From Kitasatospora sp. NBC_01250 (GTDB lineage Bacteria; Actinomycetota; Actinomycetes; Streptomycetales; Streptomycetaceae): a stretch of DNA of 64,000 nucleotides. The stretch spans positions 8,494,001 through 8,558,000 of the forward strand of contig NZ_CP108476.1 of NCBI RefSeq assembly GCF_036226465.1. The letters run 5' to 3'. The notes below the pieces were generated by a model. That model was not told where the DNA came from, ran no database searches, and was given only the letters and a program-made list of their open reading frames with translations. The stretch's first letter is position 1. Each line of letters begins with the position of its first letter. A program made the position numbers and the translations under genes. This document shows positions 1 through 8,026 of the stretch, one piece after another.

Positions 1-60
1 TGCCCCTCGTTCCGACCGACTATGACAGCCCGTCGGACGCGAGCACAGCCCCACCCGGTC

Positions 61-98
61 GCTCGGCGCGGGGGCGGACCACCGCCCCCGCGCCGAGC
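61..98. terminator. strong intrinsic hairpin terminator
   Basis: Two perfectly complementary 17-nt arms (61-77 and 82-98) are separated by a 4-nt ACCA loop, with no mismatch. It lies just past the stop codon of the leftward DinB-fold gene. It would end that transcript and could also end one arriving from the left. No T-tract follows, which is usual for actinomycete terminators. Confidence 0.8.
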
Positions 99-113
99 AA
101 CCGGCGGCACCGG

Positions 114-644
114 TCACCCCATGCTCTTGGCACCGTCCAGCGACTCCCGGATGATGTCCGCGTGACCGGCGTGCTGCGCGGTCTCGGCGATGACGTGCAG
201 CAGCACCCGCCGAGCCGACCACTGCGCGCCGGGCTCGAACCACGGAGCCTTCGGCAGCGGATGCGTGACCTCGAGGTCGGGCAGCGAGGCCACCAACTCG
301 TCGGTCCGGCGGGCCACCTCGGCGTACTCCTCCAGCACCCCGGCCAGCGTCTCGCCCGGCAGCATCCGGAAGCCGTCGCCCCAGTTCGCGAAGTCCTCCT
401 CGGTCATGGCACTGAAGTCGCCCATCGCCGAGGGGCCCTTCACGATGAACTCCGCCCAGCCCCGCTCGGTCGAGGCGACGTGCTTGATCAGCCCACCCAG
501 ACACAGCTCGCTGGCCGTGGTCCGCAGGCCCGCCTGCTCGTCGGTGAGGTCACGGGTGGTGAACCGCAGGAAGTGCCGGTGCTTGGCCAGCACCGCCAGC
601 AGGTCCGCCCGCTCGCCAGTGGTCGCCAACGTGTCGTCGTTCAT
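114..644 (-). CDS. DinB/DUF664-family protein
   Basis: A 176-residue helical-bundle protein of the DinB/DUF664 (mini-circle protein) superfamily, whose members are soluble metal-binding proteins, some of them thiol-dependent transferases. Visible family features are a conserved His in the first third (LIKHVASTE), an internal W/F-rich segment and a C-terminal stretch with two spaced His (AETAQHAGHADI), which together form the expected three-His metal site. An upstream ATG in frame exists at 686, but the ATG at 644 is preceded by a good Shine-Dalgarno (GGAAGG), so 644 was chosen. It stands alone with a strong terminator behind it. The actual substrate is unknown. Family assignment is confident, function is not. 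Confidence 0.85.
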   Translation of the reverse strand: MNDDTLATTGERADLLAVLAKHRHFLRFTTRDLTDEQAGLRTTASELCLGGLIKHVASTERGWAEFIVKGPSAMGDFSAMTEEDFANWGDGFRMLPGETLAGVLEEYAEVARRTDELVASLPDLEVTHPLPKAPWFEPGAQWSARRVLLHVIAETAQHAGHADIIRESLDGAKSMG

Positions 645-704
645 GGTCCCAGCCTTCCGTCGTTCTCGTTCCCTTGCTGACGACAACGCTAGGGGCCAAT
701 GAGG

Positions 705-1370
705 TCAGATCCTGTCCTCATTGGCGTCAGTCGGACACCGGGCAAAGAGAATTCCGCCGAGCGCGCTCTCGGCCGAGCGGAGCGTCAGCTGCGCCTCGAC
801 CGCGAAACCGGCACCCTCGAGCCATTCGGCCAGCCGGCCGGGGCGGCGCAGATGGATGTGGACCTTCATCGGATGCCCGCCGTAGCCCTGCGTCTTCAGT
901 CGTGATCCGTCGCCGACGTGGAAGGCGAGCAGCAGGGGGCCGCCGGGGCGCACCACCCGCCGGAAGTGGGCGAGGACCGGGCCGACCTCCTCGTCGGGGA
1001 GGTGGATCAGCGAGTACCAGGCGACCAGGCCGGCCACCGAGGCGTCGGGCAGGTCGAGATCCGTCATGGAACCGACCTCGAACCGCAGCCCCGGGTGGTC
1101 CCGGCGGGCCAGCTCGATCATCGCGGGCGAGAGGTCGATCCCGAACGCGTCCACGCCCAGCCCGTGCAGATGCGCCGTGATCCTCCCCGACCCGCATCCC
1201 ACGTCCGCGACCGGCCCACCGCCGGTGGCCCCCACCAACTCGGCGAAGAGCGTCAGGACGGCGCGCTCGTAAGGCGTCCGGTCGAGCAGGTCGCGCACCT
1301 GGTCGGTGTAGCAGGCGGCGACGGTGTCGTAGGACGTCCGGGTGTCGGCCAGCCAGCCGTCGGTACTCAT
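705..1370 (-). CDS. class I SAM-dependent methyltransferase
   Basis: A 221-residue cytosolic methyltransferase. Motif I (VADVGCGSGRIT, about residues 55-67) binds the SAM methionine and ribose region. The acidic residue ending strand 2 (GIDLSPAMIE) and motif III-like VVRPGGPLLLAF are also visible, so the Rossmann-like methyltransferase core is complete. The N-terminal helix (SYDTVAACYTDQV) is typical of the Methyltransf_25/11 group. No substrate-defining domain is present, and neighbours give no pathway. It starts at an ATG at 1370 and runs in the same direction as the DinB-fold gene, about 60 bp away, so the two might be co-transcribed. Confidence 0.87.
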   Translation of the reverse strand: MSTDGWLADTRTSYDTVAACYTDQVRDLLDRTPYERAVLTLFAELVGATGGGPVADVGCGSGRITAHLHGLGVDAFGIDLSPAMIELARRDHPGLRFEVGSMTDLDLPDASVAGLVAWYSLIHLPDEEVGPVLAHFRRVVRPGGPLLLAFHVGDGSRLKTQGYGGHPMKVHIHLRRPGRLAEWLEGAGFAVEAQLTLRSAESALGGILFARCPTDANEDRI

Positions 1371-1392
1371 GGGCGGTCACGGTAGTGCACGG

Positions 1393-1435
1393 CCGAAGCC
1401 GGCCCGGCCGCGGGTTGCGGGCGGGCCGGCTTCGG
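1393..1435. terminator. hairpin terminator after HtrA-like protease gene
   Basis: Arms of 14 nt at 1393-1406 and 1422-1435 are exact reverse complements around a 15-nt loop. The hairpin sits about 30 bp past the stop of the leftward protease gene and before the methyltransferase start. It therefore probably separates two leftward transcription units. Confidence 0.7.
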
Positions 1436-1462
1436 TCAGCTGGCAGGCGTTCAGGCGGTCGG

Positions 1463-2824
1463 TCAGTCGGCCGGGCCGGTGGCCAGGGTGAGGGTGGTGC
1501 TGTGCTGGGTGCCGTCGGTGTCGAGCCACTGGACGCTCACCTGCTTGCCCGGGGTCTGGCCGACCATCAGGTCGGTGAGCGAGTCCGGGCCGGACAGGGT
1601 GTGGCCGTCGACCGCGGTGACCTCGTCGCCCTGGGTGATGCCGGCCTGTGCCGCCGGCGAGCCCGCGATCACCCCGGCGACCATGACGGCGCCGTTGTCC
1701 GAGCCGTTCGCGCTGCCGTTCCCGCCGTTGTTCCCAGCGCCGTTCCCGCCGCCGCGGCCGTTCGCCGAGCCGGAGGAGACCTCCAGGCCGAGGAAGGCGG
1801 TCGGGCCGATGTGCACCGCGGTGCTCGACTTGCTCGCGGTGATCTGGTGGGCGATCGGGAGCGCGGTGTCGATCGGGATCGCGAAGCCCTGCTGCGGGCC
1901 CTGCTGTGCGCCGCCCTGCGACTGGGAGCCGGCCGTGTCGATGCCGACCACCGCGCCGGTGGAGTCGACCAGCGCGCCGCCGGAGTCGCCGGGCTCGACG
2001 TCCGCGTTGACCTGGATCATGCCGCTGAGCTGCTCGCTGGAGCCGGTCGCCTCGTCGCTCGCGGTGAGCGACTGGTCCAGCGCGGTCACGTTACCGACGG
2101 CGGCGGAGGGGGTGCCGGTGCCGCCGGCATTGCCGATCGCGGTCACCGCGTCGCCCACCGCCACCTTGGCGGAGTCGCCCAGCTTGGCGGTGGTCAGGCC
2201 GGAGGCGCTCTTGAGCTGGAGGACGGCGAGGTCGCCGTTGCGCTCGTAGCCGGTCACGGTCGCGGTGTAGGTGCGGCCGTTGCCGACGTCGGTCGCCTGG
2301 ATCGCGGTGGCGCCGTCGATCACGTGGTTGTTGGTGAGGATCTCGCCGTTCGCACTGAGCACGATGCCGGTGCCGGCGGCCCTCGCGTCCTGGTAGCCGA
2401 CCGTGGTGTTGATGATCACCAGGCCGGCCTCGGCCTTGCTGACCGCGTCGGCCGGGGTGAGCGCGGTCGGCGTCACCTGCGAGGTGGAGGACGACGTGCC
2501 GTTGGAGCTGTTCCCGGACCGCAGCGCCTGGTCGATGCCGATACCGGCGCCCACCGCGAGCACCAGGGCGGCTGCCAGGGCGACCGCCCGGCGGCCCGGG
2601 TGCCGCCGCCGGGGCGGCGGTGGCGGCGGGTAGTAGCCCCAGCCCGGCAGCGGGCCCGGCGGGTAGTTCGGCGGCGGCGGCGCCGCGTGCTGCGGGGGCG
2701 GCCCGGGGACCGCGGTGTCGGGCCGTGGCGGAGGGCCCCAGCCGCCGGGCGGCGGGCCGGTGTGGCCGCCGGTCTGCGCGTTGCCGAATCCGTCCGGTGC
2801 CCCTGCTTGCTGCTGTTCGTTCAT
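1463..2824 (-). CDS. membrane-anchored HtrA/DegP-like S1C serine protease with PDZ domain
   Basis: A 453-residue protein. Its order is: a Pro/Gly-rich cytosolic tail (about 20-72), a basic stop (RRRHPGRR), one membrane helix (about 80-98), an Ser/Thr/Asn linker, a trypsin-like protease domain (about 125-345) and a C-terminal PDZ domain (about 365-450). The triad is visible: H167 (TNNHVIDG), D198 (NGDLAVL) and S281 (PGDSGGA). This is the usual layout of actinobacterial HtrA-like proteases, which degrade or sense misfolded proteins outside the membrane. A Gly/Asn-rich insert precedes the PDZ domain. An in-frame upstream start at 2923 lacks a ribosome site. The ATG at 2824 has GGTGGGG in front of it and begins the typical MNEQQQ sequence. 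Confidence 0.92.
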   Translation of the reverse strand: MNEQQQAGAPDGFGNAQTGGHTGPPPGGWGPPPRPDTAVPGPPPQHAAPPPPNYPPGPLPGWGYYPPPPPPRRRHPGRRAVALAAALVLAVGAGIGIDQALRSGNSSNGTSSSTSQVTPTALTPADAVSKAEAGLVIINTTVGYQDARAAGTGIVLSANGEILTNNHVIDGATAIQATDVGNGRTYTATVTGYERNGDLAVLQLKSASGLTTAKLGDSAKVAVGDAVTAIGNAGGTGTPSAAVGNVTALDQSLTASDEATGSSEQLSGMIQVNADVEPGDSGGALVDSTGAVVGIDTAGSQSQGGAQQGPQQGFAIPIDTALPIAHQITASKSSTAVHIGPTAFLGLEVSSGSANGRGGGNGAGNNGGNGSANGSDNGAVMVAGVIAGSPAAQAGITQGDEVTAVDGHTLSGPDSLTDLMVGQTPGKQVSVQWLDTDGTQHSTTLTLATGPAD

Positions 2825-2989
2825 GACAGCCCCACCTGTGACATCCGTGCCGATGACATCTCTGGCGGCGGCCTCTGGACGGCCCGTCTGCCGGATGCCG
2901 AGCGGGGCCTGCCTCTCCTCCATGATGCGAGGCGGACGGTACGAGCACCGTAAACGGTTGATGAGCTACGCCTTGAAACCGTCACACCC

Positions 2990-3019
2990 GGCGGCCTTCC
3001 GCCCGGCGGCCTTCCGCCC
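2990..3019. repeat. 15-bp tandem direct repeat
   Basis: The 15-mer GGCGGCCTTCCGCCC occurs twice head-to-tail (2990-3004, 3005-3019) and a third partial copy follows. Each unit has its own short GGCGG/CCGCC dyad. It lies between the protease start and the end of the AI-2E gene. It could be a folded 3' end or simple slippage. No function is evident. Confidence 0.6.
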
Positions 3020-3043
3020 GGCGGGCGTAGCCCGGCCCCACCG

Positions 3044-4243
3044 TCACCGCTCGGCCCCGCCGCCTGACCCCTTGCGCAGTTCGCCGAACACCGCCCAGGC
3101 GACCGACACCACCGGCACCGCCACCACCGCCCCCACCACGCCCACCACCAGGCCGCCCGCGGCGACCGAGAGCGCGACGGCGACGGGGTGGATCCGCGCC
3201 GCCCAGCTCATCACCAGCGGCTGCAGCACATGCCCCTCGATCTGGCCGATCACCACGATCAGGGCCAGTACCAGCAACGCCGTCCACGGCCCCCGGGTGG
3301 CCAGCGCGACGGTGGAGGCGACCGCGAGGGCGACCGGCGAGCCGACCAGCGGGACGAAACTGGCCAGGAACTCCAGCATGGTCAACGGCAGCACCAGCGG
3401 TACCTGCAGCACGAGCAGCGCGACCGCGACCAGCAGCGCGTTGCTGGCGGACACGATCATGATGCCGCGGGTGTAGCCGGCGAAGGTCCGCCACGCGACG
3501 CGGCCCACCCGGTCGCAGCGCGGACGTCCCCCCGTGGGCAGCTGCGCCACGAACCAGTCCCACATCCGGTCGCCGGAGTAGATGAAGAAGATCGCGCAGA
3601 ACAGTGCCAGGGCGGTCCCGGTGACCACCTCGAAGATCCGGCCCGCGTTGCTCAGCGCCGTGCTGACCAGGGCCGAACGGTGGGCCGAGAGGAACTTGCC
3701 GACCTTGCTCGGCAGGTCGGCGACCGTGTGCGCGGGCAGGTGCAGCGGTGGACCCTGTGCCCAGCGTTCGATGCGGTTCAGGCCGCCGTGGAACTCGGTG
3801 CCGAGCTCCGCCGAGTGGCTCGTCTCCAGTGCGACCGCCAGCGCGAGCAGCCCGGCGAGGACGGCCGCCGCGGCCACCACCGTCAGCACCAGGGCCAGCA
3901 CCCGCGGCAGTCCGCGGGCCAGCAGGTTCGTCAGCGGGCGCAGCACGGCGGTGAGGACCAGCGCGACGAAGACCGCCGCCGCCACGAACTCGACCCGCTG
4001 CAGGACGACGAAGACGGCGTAGCCCAGCGCCCCCAGCAGCAGCACCCGCCACGCGTACCCGGCCGCCACGGCCAGGCCGCGCGGGACCGTCGCGGCCGAC
4101 CGGAGCCGCGCCCCGGGCGACGGGCGCATGGTGCGGGAGGCCGGCCGCCCCGGCGCACGCGCCGGTGTACGCCCTGCCCTGCGCGCCCGGGAGCGACGGC
4201 GAGGTCCCTCGCGGTGGTGCCGACCGTCCGCCTCCCTGTCCAC
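3044..4243 (-). CDS. AI-2E family transporter (UPF0118)
   Basis: A polytopic membrane protein of the PF01594 AI-2E exporter/UPF0118 family. After a basic, disordered N-terminus come hydrophobic segments, a long soluble loop (ETSHSAEL onward), and the family C-terminal block with helices around LASFVPLVGSPVALAV and VIGQIEGHVLQPLVMS, the latter close to the family signature IxxQxxxxxxxP. Members export small signals or act in ion/pH homeostasis; the substrate cannot be predicted. The start is uncertain. GTG 4243 follows a TAGTGT box by exactly 7 nt (leaderless style), GTG 4252 and ATG 4129 are alternatives, and codon bias before 4129 is weak. Confidence 0.85.
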   Translation of the reverse strand: MDREADGRHHREGPRRRSRARRAGRTPARAPGRPASRTMRPSPGARLRSAATVPRGLAVAAGYAWRVLLLGALGYAVFVVLQRVEFVAAAVFVALVLTAVLRPLTNLLARGLPRVLALVLTVVAAAAVLAGLLALAVALETSHSAELGTEFHGGLNRIERWAQGPPLHLPAHTVADLPSKVGKFLSAHRSALVSTALSNAGRIFEVVTGTALALFCAIFFIYSGDRMWDWFVAQLPTGGRPRCDRVGRVAWRTFAGYTRGIMIVSASNALLVAVALLVLQVPLVLPLTMLEFLASFVPLVGSPVALAVASTVALATRGPWTALLVLALIVVIGQIEGHVLQPLVMSWAARIHPVAVALSVAAGGLVVGVVGAVVAVPVVSVAWAVFGELRKGSGGGAER

Positions 4244-4250
4244 CTCTCGC

Positions 4251-4256
4251 ACACTA
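4251..4256 (-). promoter_or_regulatory. -10-like box for leaderless AI-2E transcript
   Basis: On the minus strand the hexamer TAGTGT is followed by 7 nt and then GTG at 4243. This is the TANNNT-N7-RTG arrangement of leaderless actinomycete genes. No convincing -35 was identified. Confidence 0.4.
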
Positions 4257-4380
4257 GGGCCGATCACGAGGGAAGAGCGGCTCCATACGCCAGATGGGGG
4301 ATGAACCCGGCGACCTGCGGTGGGACGATGAAGGAAGCCCTGCGGTGTCACGACCGGAACGCCTCGAAACGAGGACGATC

Positions 4381-4542
4381 ATGATCAAAGTCCTTCTCGT
4401 CCTACTCTGCTTCGTCCTGCCGTGGCTCGCGGTGCTGATCAAGGACGGCCCGAGCCTGAAGGTGCTCTGGGCCTTCCTGCTCCAGCTGCTGGGCCACATC
4501 CCGGGAGTCGTCTACGGCATCTACCAGGTCGTGAAGGACTGA
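4381..4542 (+). CDS. Pmp3/YqaE-family small membrane protein
   Basis: A 53-residue, almost wholly hydrophobic protein with two membrane helices (about 2-20 and 30-50) joined by a short loop (IKDGPSLK). This matches the length and shape of the Pmp3/YqaE (PF01679) proteolipid family, which is linked to membrane potential and salt or cold stress. Family features seen are the early Pro-Trp (FVLPWLAV) and the GHIPGVVYGIYQV ending. The ATG at 4381 is preceded by ACGAGGA; a longer in-frame reading from 4294 is not membrane-like and lacks a ribosome site. It is divergent from the AI-2E gene. Confidence 0.85.
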   Translation: MIKVLLVLLCFVLPWLAVLIKDGPSLKVLWAFLLQLLGHIPGVVYGIYQVVKD

Positions 4543-4627
4543 GCACCGGCGCCGGGCGGTCGGGGGTTGAAGGCACCACGTGGGCCAGGCAGCATGATCG
4601 AATGATCAGCGCCTGCCTGGAGAAGCC

Positions 4628-5005
4628 GTGACCCCGACGATGACGTTGACCGCGATCACGCTCGACTGCGCCGATCCGCTGGCGCTGATGGCATTCTACC
4701 AGCAGGCCACCGGCCTCGAGCCCCACCCGAAGTCCGACGCCGACTTCGCGGGTGTGAACGGCGAGCACGGGCTCTTCATCGGTTTTCAACGCATCGACGA
4801 CTACCGGGCGCCGCGCTGGCCCGACCAGTCCGTTCCCCAGCAGTCCCACCTCGACTTCGCGGTCGCGGACCTGGATGAGGCCGAGGCGCGCCTCATGGCG
4901 CTCGGTGCGGGCAAGCCGGAGCACCAGCCCGGCGGCGAGCGGTGGCGGGTCCTCACCGACCCGGCGGGGCACCCGTTCTGTCTGGTGCAGCGTCAGGAGC
5001 CTTGA
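4628..5005 (+). CDS. VOC (glyoxalase/dioxygenase fold) family protein
   Basis: A 125-residue single-module vicinal-oxygen-chelate protein. It shows the beta-alpha-beta-beta-beta halves typical of the Glyoxalase_6-like group: ITLDCADPLALMAFYQQATG at the start, a central QSHLDFAVADLDEAEARL and the closing DPAGHPFCLVQ. Members include isomerases, dioxygenases and drug-binding immunity proteins; the conserved metal-ligand pattern is not decisive here, so no reaction is proposed. The start is GTG 4628 because GGAGAAG lies 5-11 nt upstream, although an in-frame ATG exists four codons later. Confidence 0.85.
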   Translation: MTPTMTLTAITLDCADPLALMAFYQQATGLEPHPKSDADFAGVNGEHGLFIGFQRIDDYRAPRWPDQSVPQQSHLDFAVADLDEAEARLMALGAGKPEHQPGGERWRVLTDPAGHPFCLVQRQEP

Positions 5006-5104
5006 GCACGGAGGCCGTTACCTGGAGGGCCCGGGCTCGTTGACCGTCGTGGTCGGCTCCGTCCGGCCGTGGACATGTGATCATCCCGGCAGAAGGAGAG
5101 AGCC

Positions 5105-5500
5105 ATGACGGACACGCAGGCGACCACCGTGACCCGCAGCGGAAGCCCGGACTCCGCGGTCGACCGGGTGGCCGACTTCTACGGTGCGTACATCGACGCC
5201 GTCTCCGACGGCACCGACGACCTGTCGGACCAGCTCCGCGCCCACTACCTCACGCAGGACCTCCGGCAGCGCCTGGCCGCCTGGGAGGAGGCCAACCACG
5301 CCGACGGTGTCCTGCGCGCCCAGGACGTCCCCACCGCCTGGGAGGTGAGCTACCAGGACTCGGGCGCCGGCCACCTGTTCACCACGGTCACCCTCACCTG
5401 GGGCACCGGCCCGGACGCCGGGAAGACCCGGCTGGCGGTGCAGAGCGACCTGAGCACCAAGCTCATCTCGGACATCGAGGACGCCCCCGCCGGGTCCTGA
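5105..5500 (+). CDS. conserved hypothetical protein
   Basis: A 131-residue soluble protein with an excellent ribosome site (AGAAGGAGAG) before ATG 5105 and normal high-GC3 codon use, so it is very likely a real gene. There is no signal peptide or membrane helix. The first half is predicted helical (VADFYGAYIDAVSDG..LRAHYLTQDLRQRLAAWEE). The second half is beta-rich (AWEVSYQDSGAGHLFTTVTLTWG), a shape seen in NTF2-like or DUF3828-like small proteins, but I cannot place it in a family. It stands between a VOC gene and an AhpD-like gene in the same direction. Confidence 0.75.
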   Translation: MTDTQATTVTRSGSPDSAVDRVADFYGAYIDAVSDGTDDLSDQLRAHYLTQDLRQRLAAWEEANHADGVLRAQDVPTAWEVSYQDSGAGHLFTTVTLTWGTGPDAGKTRLAVQSDLSTKLISDIEDAPAGS

Positions 5501-5626
5501 GGAGGCCCCGTCCTGCGGCGGCCTCGGTGATCGCCCGGTGAGGCGGGCGTCACATCCGTGCGTGTCACAGTCGGTCGCGCTGCTCTGTCCCAGAGGGCAT
5601 CAGCAACAACGACACGGGAGCGCACG

Positions 5627-6100
5627 ATGAATGCTCGGCTGAACGTCTTCGAGAACCAGGTCGCGGTCAAGTTCGGGAAGCACCTCGTGGCGGCGGGCAG
5701 GGTGCTCGCCGATTCCACGCTGCCGGCCGCGACGCAGGAGTTGGTGAAGCTGCGTGCCAGCCAGATCAACGGCTGCGGCTTCTGCGTCGACATGCACACC
5801 AAGGACGCCGCGCACGCGGGGGAGAGCTGGACGCGCCTGAGCCTGGTCGCGGCCTGGCGGGAGGCGACGGTGTTCACCGACGCCGAGCGTGCCGCCCTGG
5901 AGCTCGCGGAGCAGGGCACCCGGATCGCCGATGCGGCCGGCGGAGTCACGGACGAGGCCTGGGCGAACGCCGCCAAGTACTACGACGAGGACCAGCTCGC
6001 GGCCCTGGTGTGCACCATCACCCTGATCAACGCCTTCAACCGCGGGAACGTCATGATCCAGCAGCCCGCCGGCGCCTACCAGCCGGGCCAGTTCGCCTGA
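5627..6100 (+). CDS. carboxymuconolactone decarboxylase / AhpD-like protein
   Basis: A 157-residue all-helical protein of the CMD/AhpD fold. The redox motif is intact: NGCGFCVDMH gives the CxxC pair plus the downstream His that defines AhpD-type thiol peroxidase activity, and the preceding ELVKLRASQ helix is typical. Members act as alkylhydroperoxidases or gamma-carboxymuconolactone decarboxylases; the CxxCxxxH pattern favours the former. ATG 5627 follows GGGAG; the frame is open back to 5558 but without a ribosome site. In other actinomycetes such genes often accompany an ECF sigma factor, but none is adjacent here. Confidence 0.9.
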   Translation: MNARLNVFENQVAVKFGKHLVAAGRVLADSTLPAATQELVKLRASQINGCGFCVDMHTKDAAHAGESWTRLSLVAAWREATVFTDAERAALELAEQGTRIADAAGGVTDEAWANAAKYYDEDQLAALVCTITLINAFNRGNVMIQQPAGAYQPGQFA

Positions 6101-6116
6101 CAGGCCCGCCACGGGC

Positions 6117-6150
6117 GGCGCCGGCCCGGGGTCAACGCCAGGCCGGCGCC
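6117..6150. terminator. possible bidirectional hairpin between converging genes
   Basis: GGCGCCGGCC at 6117-6126 is the exact reverse complement of 6141-6150, with a 14-nt loop. It lies between the converging AhpD-like and TPR-regulator genes, and its right arm is inside the last codons of the latter. Plausible but not strong. Confidence 0.4.
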
Positions 6151-7541
6151 GGGACGGCGGTGCGTCCGGGGTGGGCGGGGCCCGCCGTGGCCGGCGGGTC
6201 GAGCCGGGCCAGCAGGGCCCGCACCCCGGTGCTGCCCGTGTGGCGGCGCAGCGCCGCGCACACGGTGGCCAGCGTGCCGGCCAGTCGCTCCGAGGCCACC
6301 AACGGCTGCTGGTCGAGGAGTCGGGAGAGCACGGCGCAGGCCCGTTCCAGGTGGCCGTGGGCGAGATGGAGTTGGGCCGCTCGCACCGTGGTGACCGCCC
6401 TGGCCAGGTGTTCCCCGGCCGGGCGCTCGCGTGCCGAGAGCGCGAGCGCCCGCAGTGCCCCCTCGCCGTCGCCCAGGGCGGCGAGCGCCTCCGCCTCCTG
6501 GTGCGCGTAGGAGGCCCAGTGGTAGCCGCCGATGCCCGGCTCCGGCTCGTCGGCGTGCTCCAGCAGCCGGTGCGCCCGGGTCAGCAGGGCGAAGGCCGCG
6601 GCCCGGTCCCGGCAGCCGGCGGCGCCGAGCGCCTGCTGGCCGAGGACGAAGGCGGCCTGCCGGTCGGGCAGCCGGTCCAGCTGCGCGGCTGCTGCCTCGG
6701 CCAGGTCGCGGGCGTGGCGCCGGTGTCCCAGGTAGTGCGCCTGCACGCTCAGGGCCCGCAGCGCCAGACTGTGCCGGCGCGGGTCGGCGGCCTGCGCCGC
6801 GAGCGAGGCGGCGGCCCGGTAGTAGCCCTGGGCGGCGCCCTGGCGCTGGGCGTCGAAGTAGGCGAAGCCGGTGAGGTAGGACAACTCCGATGCACAGCAG
6901 AGAAGTTCGCGGCGAATGCCGGGTGGGGAGGAGGCGCGCAGCCAGTCGGCCATCGCGGTGGCCAGGAAACCGGCCACGGTGCGGCGGTAGAACGCCGCAC
7001 CGGCGGACTGCTCGCCGGCCAGCGCGGATCGCAGCAGATCCTGGGCCGCGCGCAGGTGTGCGGTGCCGATCCGGGCCGGCGCGGCGGCGCTCGTGCCGGG
7101 CGCGTCGGCAGGGGGCTCCCCGGTCCCGGGCTCGCTGATCCCCGCAGGCTCCTCGGCCGGCACGAACTGACGGTACGTCAAGGTGTAGACCAAGGCCGCG
7201 GGGTCGGTCTCGCAGCGGGCCAGCGTGACGAGCGCCGCCGCTCCCGGTCCGTCGGGCTCGGCCGGCGCAGGTGGTGCGCCGTCCCGCCCGAGCCCGGTCT
7301 GCTCGACCGGGACCGGGCGCCCGAGTGCCCGGGAGAGCACCTCGGCGACGAGCTGGGGCACGGGCGGCGCCGGGCGTGACCCTTGGAGCCAGTGGGCCAC
7401 CGCCGTGCGGTCGTAGGTGTACCGATGGCCGTCGACCAGGCCGGCCCGGTTGACCGCCCGGGCCAGGCGTTCGCCGCTCCAGCCGGCCTCCTGGAGCAGG
7501 GCCCGCAGGTGCGGGTTGGGGGTGCGTGCGGTGGCGGTCAT
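6132..7541 (-). CDS. HTH/TPR-type regulatory protein, candidate regulator of the adjacent acyl-chain locus
   Basis: A 469-residue protein. The first 80 residues resemble an XRE-like helix-turn-helix of streptomycete regulators (LRALLQEAGWSGERLARAVN ... DRTAVAHWLQGSRP). From about 170 onward it is a long run of Ala/Leu-rich helical pairs (e.g. ARDLAEAAAAQLDRLPDRQA) that read as degenerate tetratricopeptide repeats. This layout recalls NsdA-type regulators that repress differentiation or antibiotic genes, but the identity is not strong enough to name it. ATG 7541 has GGAGGAAG in front. It is divergent from the acyltransferase-to-SDR operon across a 485-bp gap, so it is the best candidate regulator of that locus. 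That role is inferred from position. Confidence 0.8.
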   Translation of the reverse strand: MTATARTPNPHLRALLQEAGWSGERLARAVNRAGLVDGHRYTYDRTAVAHWLQGSRPAPPVPQLVAEVLSRALGRPVPVEQTGLGRDGAPPAPAEPDGPGAAALVTLARCETDPAALVYTLTYRQFVPAEEPAGISEPGTGEPPADAPGTSAAAPARIGTAHLRAAQDLLRSALAGEQSAGAAFYRRTVAGFLATAMADWLRASSPPGIRRELLCCASELSYLTGFAYFDAQRQGAAQGYYRAAASLAAQAADPRRHSLALRALSVQAHYLGHRRHARDLAEAAAAQLDRLPDRQAAFVLGQQALGAAGCRDRAAAFALLTRAHRLLEHADEPEPGIGGYHWASYAHQEAEALAALGDGEGALRALALSARERPAGEHLARAVTTVRAAQLHLAHGHLERACAVLSRLLDQQPLVASERLAGTLATVCAALRRHTGSTGVRALLARLDPPATAGPAHPGRTAVPAPAWR

Positions 7542-8026
7542 GTCTCTTCCTCCTCGCGGCGGCGGCGAACATGGGTGGCAGCAGGTGGCAGGTGGCAGGC
7601 GCTGGAGGGCGGGGGCAAAACAGTGCGCAGTGCGCAGCGGGCGGCGTCGACGGGCCTGATTGCTTGCGGTCGTGGGGGCGGGGCCCGGTGGGCGCGCGGC
7701 CTGATCCGGCGAGCGCATCGTAGCGGTGCCGGGACGGCCCGCGGGCTCGCCTCCTCCCGGCTCAGCCGCGTGGCGAAGGGGCGCGCCGGAGCGCGGGTCG
7801 CAGCGGAGCCCACCCGTGCGCCGCGCCAAGCCGCCACACCAGCACCGCACCTGACGCCACGTCACCTCAGGCGCTCCGTTCCGCGTGCGGCCGGCCCGTG
7901 CAACGCCGCGCGGTGCTCAACACAGTCGATGCCCGGGCGGCTGCCGCCGGAGAGCCGGACCGCGTTCCATGGAAGGCACCGGTCGGCCGGCGGCCCGCAG
8001 CACGCGGCACGGAAAGGGCACCCACG
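7542..8026. promoter_or_regulatory. divergent intergenic region with direct repeats
   Basis: This 485-bp gap lies between the TPR regulator and the first acyltransferase. No convincing gene is present; open frames in it are antisense-style shadows with poor codon bias. It holds three direct copies of GGTGGCAG (7574-7581, 7584-7591, 7591-7598) close to the regulator start. It must contain the promoters for both directions, which could not be placed. Confidence 0.5.
7574..7598. repeat. three GGTGGCAG direct repeats
   Basis: Identical 8-mers begin at 7574, 7584 and 7591, spaced 10 and 7 bp. They lie 33-57 bp upstream of the TPR-regulator start codon. This is a position where an autoregulatory binding site could act, but there is no direct evidence of binding. 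Confidence 0.55.
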
